Below the pieces are notes generated by a model. It made no database searches. It worked only from the letters and a program-made list of their open reading frames with translations, and was not told the DNA's origin. The position numbers and the translations under genes are program-made. Positions 61,122-64,000 of a DNA stretch of 64,000 bases are shown here, piece by piece (position 1 is the first letter of the stretch; every line of letters begins with the position of its first letter). The stretch comes from Granulicella mallensis MP5ACTX8 (GTDB taxonomy: Bacteria > Acidobacteriota > Terriglobia > Terriglobales > Acidobacteriaceae). Location of the stretch: NCBI RefSeq assembly GCF_000178955.2, contig NC_016631.1, positions 5,890,001-5,954,000 of the forward strand. Reading direction: 5' to 3'.

Positions 61122-61279
61122 GCAGGGATTAGGGATCAGGGAACAGGGATTAGCCCCTTGTCGTCCATTCGCCTATCACTGCAGCTTTGCTCCCTTCGCG
61201 GCTTCCACCGCTGGTCTGTGAGCCTAGAGTCGGAACAGTTTGCTTTCTAAGCCCTGCTCCCTAATCCCTAATCCCTGCT
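61122..61279. repeat. TTAGGGA-type inverted repeat abutting the prs stop
   Basis: Left arm of CAGGGATTAGGGATCAGGG-type units (61122-61153), right arm CTCCCTAATCCCTAATCCC (61257-61276) running into the prs stop at 61280. The spacer of about 100 bases has no visible gene. Same motif as the element after tkt. Confidence 0.8.
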
Positions 61280-62401
61280 CTAGTTGAAGAGCGTCGATAC
61301 CGACGTCTCCATGTGAATGCTCTCGATCGCCCGGCCCAACAGGCCTGCTATCGAGAGCACCTTAATCTTGCTTACCTTCTGCGCGGCTTCGGAGAGCGGA
61401 ATGGTGTTGGTCACGACCAACTCTTCCAGTCCCGAATTCGCAATGCGCTCCACCGCCGGCCCTGAGAGCACAGCATGCGAAGCGCAGGCATAAACTTTTT
61501 CCGCTCCCTGTTCGAGCAGTGCGTCGGCGGTCTTCACCAGCGTTCCAGCCGTATCAACAATGTCGTCGAGGATCAGGCAGGTGCGTCCACGCACTTCGCC
61601 GATGACGTTCATCACCTCGGTTACGTTGATGTCGGTACGTCGCTTGTCGACGATGGCCAACGGTACTTCTAATTTCTTTGCAAAAAATCTGGCGCGCTCC
61701 ACGCCGCCTGCATCGGGGCTCACTACGGTAAGATTCGGCAGCTTCAAATCGCGGAAGTACCCCACCAGCACCGGGCTGGCAAACAGATGGTCGACGGGGA
61801 TATTGAAGAAGCCCTGGATCTGCGCCGCATGCAGGTCGACGAACAGCGCGCGATTGGCGCCTGCCGTCGTCAAAAGATCCGCGACCAGCTTGGAGGTAAT
61901 CGCCACGCGAGGCCGATCTTTGCGGTCCTGACGCGCATACCCGTAATACGGAACAACGACCGTGATTCGTCCTGCCGAGGCGCGCCGGAGCGCGTCCATC
62001 ATGATCAGCAGTTCGACGAGGTTCTGGTCGACCGGGTGGCACGTGGGCTGGACGAGAAATACGTCTACGCCGCGCACATTTTCAAGGAGCTGAAAGTGGG
62101 TTTCACCGTCGGAGAATCGCTGCAAGCGTGTCTCTCCGACGGGTACACCCAGAAATTTACCGATCTCCTCCGTCAACGGCCGGTTCGCCGAGCCGGAGAA
62201 GATCTTGAAGCGCTTATCGTCACTCAGGCGCGAGGAGCGTTTTTTCTCCGCTGCTGCCTTTGCTCCCGCCGCAGAGGTCGCCGGTGTCAACACAAACTCG
62301 GCAACTTGCTTCGGTTGCTCCAGCTCGGCCTGGGCCGTCGCGCTGGAGCCGTTATTACTAGAACTCGGGGAAGGAACCGCAGTCGTGTCTTGTTCGTTCA
62401 C
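61280..62401 (-). CDS. prs: Ribose-phosphate pyrophosphokinase with N-terminal extension
   Basis: 373 aa; the enzyme proper (about 315 aa) starts near residue 63 (KRFKIFSGSANRPLTEEIGKFLGV). The first 60 residues are Ser/Ala/Gln-rich and probably disordered; an internal start could give the normal length, but no better ribosome site is seen inside. Active-site blocks: RFSDGETHFQLLENVRG, VVPYYGYARQDRKDRPR, VVSPDAGGVERARFFA and the PRPP loop LILDDIVDTAGTL. It makes PRPP for nucleotide synthesis from ribose-5-phosphate supplied by the pentose phosphate genes. Confidence 0.94.
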   Translation of the reverse strand: MNEQDTTAVPSPSSSNNGSSATAQAELEQPKQVAEFVLTPATSAAGAKAAAEKKRSSRLSDDKRFKIFSGSANRPLTEEIGKFLGVPVGETRLQRFSDGETHFQLLENVRGVDVFLVQPTCHPVDQNLVELLIMMDALRRASAGRITVVVPYYGYARQDRKDRPRVAITSKLVADLLTTAGANRALFVDLHAAQIQGFFNIPVDHLFASPVLVGYFRDLKLPNLTVVSPDAGGVERARFFAKKLEVPLAIVDKRRTDINVTEVMNVIGEVRGRTCLILDDIVDTAGTLVKTADALLEQGAEKVYACASHAVLSGPAVERIANSGLEELVVTNTIPLSEAAQKVSKIKVLSIAGLLGRAIESIHMETSVSTLFN

Positions 62402-62715
62402 GTAGAAATCCTCCAGGCTGGTTGACCTATGGGTATCTCAAAAACTGCTTGTCTAACTTCTTGCGACTGGGCTTGTTTCCGCACCAGCCATTTGCATTGC
62501 GAGACTTCGGTTCCTTATCGGCTGCCGGCGGATCGTGTTTCCTTCTCCGCCGCGCCGCTAACTCTGCTACTCCCGCGCATCGGCTTTATGCCGAACTACA
62601 TGTGCGGGCCTTGCTCAATCCTCTGGCGATAAAGTTCTTCATCGCCGAAAAATCAAAAGCTCCCTTGTTGCCTATCCGAGGATTTAGAGGAACTAAATCT
62701 GGCGAACGATCTAAG
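62402..62715. other. Gene-free stretch upstream of prs
   Basis: 314 bases without a supported gene. Reading frames on the plus strand lack ribosome sites and any recognisable protein. It should hold the prs promoter, but I see no strong -35/-10 pair. Confidence 0.5.
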
Positions 62716-62789
62716 TGGTTGGGCGACTAGGATTCGAACCTAGACAAAGTGCGTCAAAGGCACTTGACCTACCATTAGTCGATCGCCCA
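62716..62789 (-). tRNA. tRNA-Gln (anticodon TTG)
   Basis: 74 bases including an encoded CCA end. The acceptor stem TGGGCGA pairs with TCGCCCA. The anticodon stem AGTGC/GCACT encloses CTTTGAC, giving anticodon TTG. The T-arm has GGTTCGAATCC. All four arms fold. It is the only RNA gene I find in the window. Confidence 0.95.
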
Positions 62790-62826
62790 GTACCGCCGGT
62801 GCGCTTCTACACATTTACCGGCAAAG

Positions 62827-63873
62827 CTACTCTGCGAACATCGTATCCCAATAAGCCGAACGAGGCAGGGTCTCCGTGAGGATAGCCTGCGTGCCGGATT
62901 GCTGGACACGCTGTTGAGCGGCGCGTGCGTCTGCCTGAGACTCGTAGAGTCCAAACAACGCCGAACCCGAACCCGACAACGCCGCATACAGCGCGCTGCC
63001 GCCGGAATCGGAACCCATCAAATCACGCTTGGTTGAACGCAAGGAGGGATGCTGTGAAAACGCTACTTCTTCGAAGTCGTTTTCGATCCCGGTGCGGACA
63101 AGCGCGAGAAGTGGGTTCTCGGCCAGATTACCCTGCTTGTCCGGAAAACCGGGGCGAGCAATACCGGAGGGGCCAGATTCGACGCCATCTATTGTCCAGA
63201 TGGCAGCCAGAACGCGGCTCAACTCACTTAGTCTATCGAGGGGCTGTTGAAAAGTCAACGTAGAGGCGGAACTTGCCTCTCGAACCTCGCTCTTCGCATC
63301 CAGGTCCCGGAACGCCTGTGCGGTCGAAACCCCTACTGACGGAATCGCCACGACACAGGGGATCGCCGGCGTATCTGGCAGAGGATAAACCTCTTCGCCA
63401 CGCCCCAGCCCCAGGACCGACCCTCCTAGCAGAAACAGCGGCACGTCCGACCCGACCTCGGCCGCCAGCTTCAGCCGCTCCGATCCGGGCAACGCCCGGC
63501 CAAGCTCGCGTTCCAATCCCAGCAGGGCGGCGACGGCATTGGCCGATCCCGCGCCCATGCCTCCCTGCACCGGCAGGCGCTTCTGGATGTCGATCGTCAC
63601 TTCCGCCGTGATCCCCATCCGGGTCAAGGCACCGGCCACCATCGCAAAGGCCGTGTTCTTTTCCGCGTTCCGTGTCTCAGTCCGCGGAACCCCCGGATGG
63701 TTCGAGGTGAGCGTAATTTTCGTCACCGCCGCCGCCCGAGCCTCGACCGTCACAAAATCATGCAGCGCGAGCGTCTGATACATCGTCGCGAGACCATGAA
63801 AGCCGTCCGGCCGCGCCGGGCCGACCGCCAGCCCGAGGTTGATCTTGGAAAAGGAGCGCACGCGTGTGGACAT
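62827..63873 (-). CDS. ispE: 4-diphosphocytidyl-2-C-methyl-D-erythritol kinase
   Basis: 348 aa GHMP kinase: SFSKINLGLAVGPARPDGFHGLATMYQTL, the ATP loop LPVQGGMGAGSANAVAALLGL, and SDVPLFLLGGSVLGLGRGE, then a C-terminal SGSGSALFGLYES. It phosphorylates the CDP-methylerythritol intermediate in the non-mevalonate isoprenoid pathway. Longer than E. coli IspE (283 aa) through a loop in the middle, common in Acidobacteria. It lies next to tRNA-Gln and prs. Confidence 0.93.
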   Translation of the reverse strand: MSTRVRSFSKINLGLAVGPARPDGFHGLATMYQTLALHDFVTVEARAAAVTKITLTSNHPGVPRTETRNAEKNTAFAMVAGALTRMGITAEVTIDIQKRLPVQGGMGAGSANAVAALLGLERELGRALPGSERLKLAAEVGSDVPLFLLGGSVLGLGRGEEVYPLPDTPAIPCVVAIPSVGVSTAQAFRDLDAKSEVREASSASTLTFQQPLDRLSELSRVLAAIWTIDGVESGPSGIARPGFPDKQGNLAENPLLALVRTGIENDFEEVAFSQHPSLRSTKRDLMGSDSGGSALYAALSGSGSALFGLYESQADARAAQQRVQQSGTQAILTETLPRSAYWDTMFAE

Positions 63874-63933
63874 ACGATTGTCATTCTAGCTGGGCTTCAC
63901 AAAGAGCTAAGATAGGCCTACGGAGTGTGCGCC

Positions 63934-64000
63934 ATGGCAAGCTCGGTTCTTGTTCCTGTCAGCGAGTACCTGAACAGCATGTATCACCCCGACTGCGACT
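63934..64000 (+). CDS. Uma2-family (DUF820) protein, 5' fragment
   Basis: The last 67 bases encode MASSVLVPVSEYLNSMYHPD... and the gene continues beyond the window. The opening (SVxEYLxxxYxPDCD) is the usual start of Uma2 proteins, a restriction-endonuclease-like family of unknown function that is abundant in Acidobacteria and Cyanobacteria. The ATG at 63934 has only a weak GGAG-like site upstream. Confidence 0.7.
   Translation, partial: MASSVLVPVSEYLNSMYHPDCD

Noticed and set aside
62422-62730. 102-codon plus-strand frame upstream of the tRNA
   Set aside because: No ribosome site, runs into the tRNA gene, no recognisable protein.

Overview
The window looks like a chromosomal segment of a GC-rich soil bacterium of the Acidobacteriota, most likely Terriglobales/Acidobacteriaceae (Terriglobus, Granulicella or Edaphobacter type). 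This is inferred from gene content and not from a marker phylogeny: a very large Oar-like TonB receptor with an N-terminal carboxypeptidase-like domain, an exosortase resembling the acidobacterial XrtJ type, the core order ispE / tRNA-Gln / prs / rplY / pth / rpsF / rpsR / rplI, and many long palindromic intergenic repeats.

Layout. 1-9500: end of a 23S rRNA uracil methyltransferase, the DNA-uptake channel gene comEC, a small unknown gene, the giant TonB-type receptor and an exosortase. 9681-24218: a more A/T-rich island, all on the minus strand, built around one orphan vgrG. It holds a candidate effector, three proteins sharing a new C-terminal module, a vgrG fragment, and eleven diverged paralogues of a small membrane-anchored protein with a G-x-W-[VIM]-G motif just after the membrane segment. 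24293-34731: a GH105 glycosidase and a sugar-catabolism block (glucokinase, 6-phosphogluconolactonase, glucose-6-phosphate dehydrogenase, 6-phosphogluconate dehydrogenase, an SDR enzyme, ribose-5-phosphate isomerase, transketolase), all on the minus strand. 35179-36333: an ArsR regulator with a perfect 34-bp operator, a gutted SRPBCC gene and a VOC protein. 36628-43067: glucoamylase (GH15), superoxide dismutase, an orphan HigA-like antitoxin beside an unknown gene, and typA/bipA. 43324-48385: the ATP-grasp / alpha-E / transglutaminase set, interrupted by a secreted nucleoside-hydrolase-like gene. 48685-57475: trhO, a TetR-controlled hydrolase plus MFS exporter, a MacB-type permease, and three membrane proteins. 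57939-64000: ribosomal and housekeeping genes and the start of a Uma2-family gene.

How the parts relate. The island's organisation (VgrG, an effector-like protein with a VgrG-tip-like repeat region, many inner-membrane-anchored small proteins, vgrG debris, recent duplications) suggests a type VI secretion-linked toxin/immunity or envelope-defence locus that grows by duplication. No Hcp, PAAR, sheath or baseplate genes lie in the window, so it would depend on a T6SS encoded elsewhere. The 24-35 kb block covers glucose phosphorylation plus the oxidative and non-oxidative pentose phosphate pathway. Intergenic spaces are heavily occupied by several families of long inverted repeats. A separate class of short, tandem-motif inverted repeats sits against the stop codons of at least four minus-strand genes.
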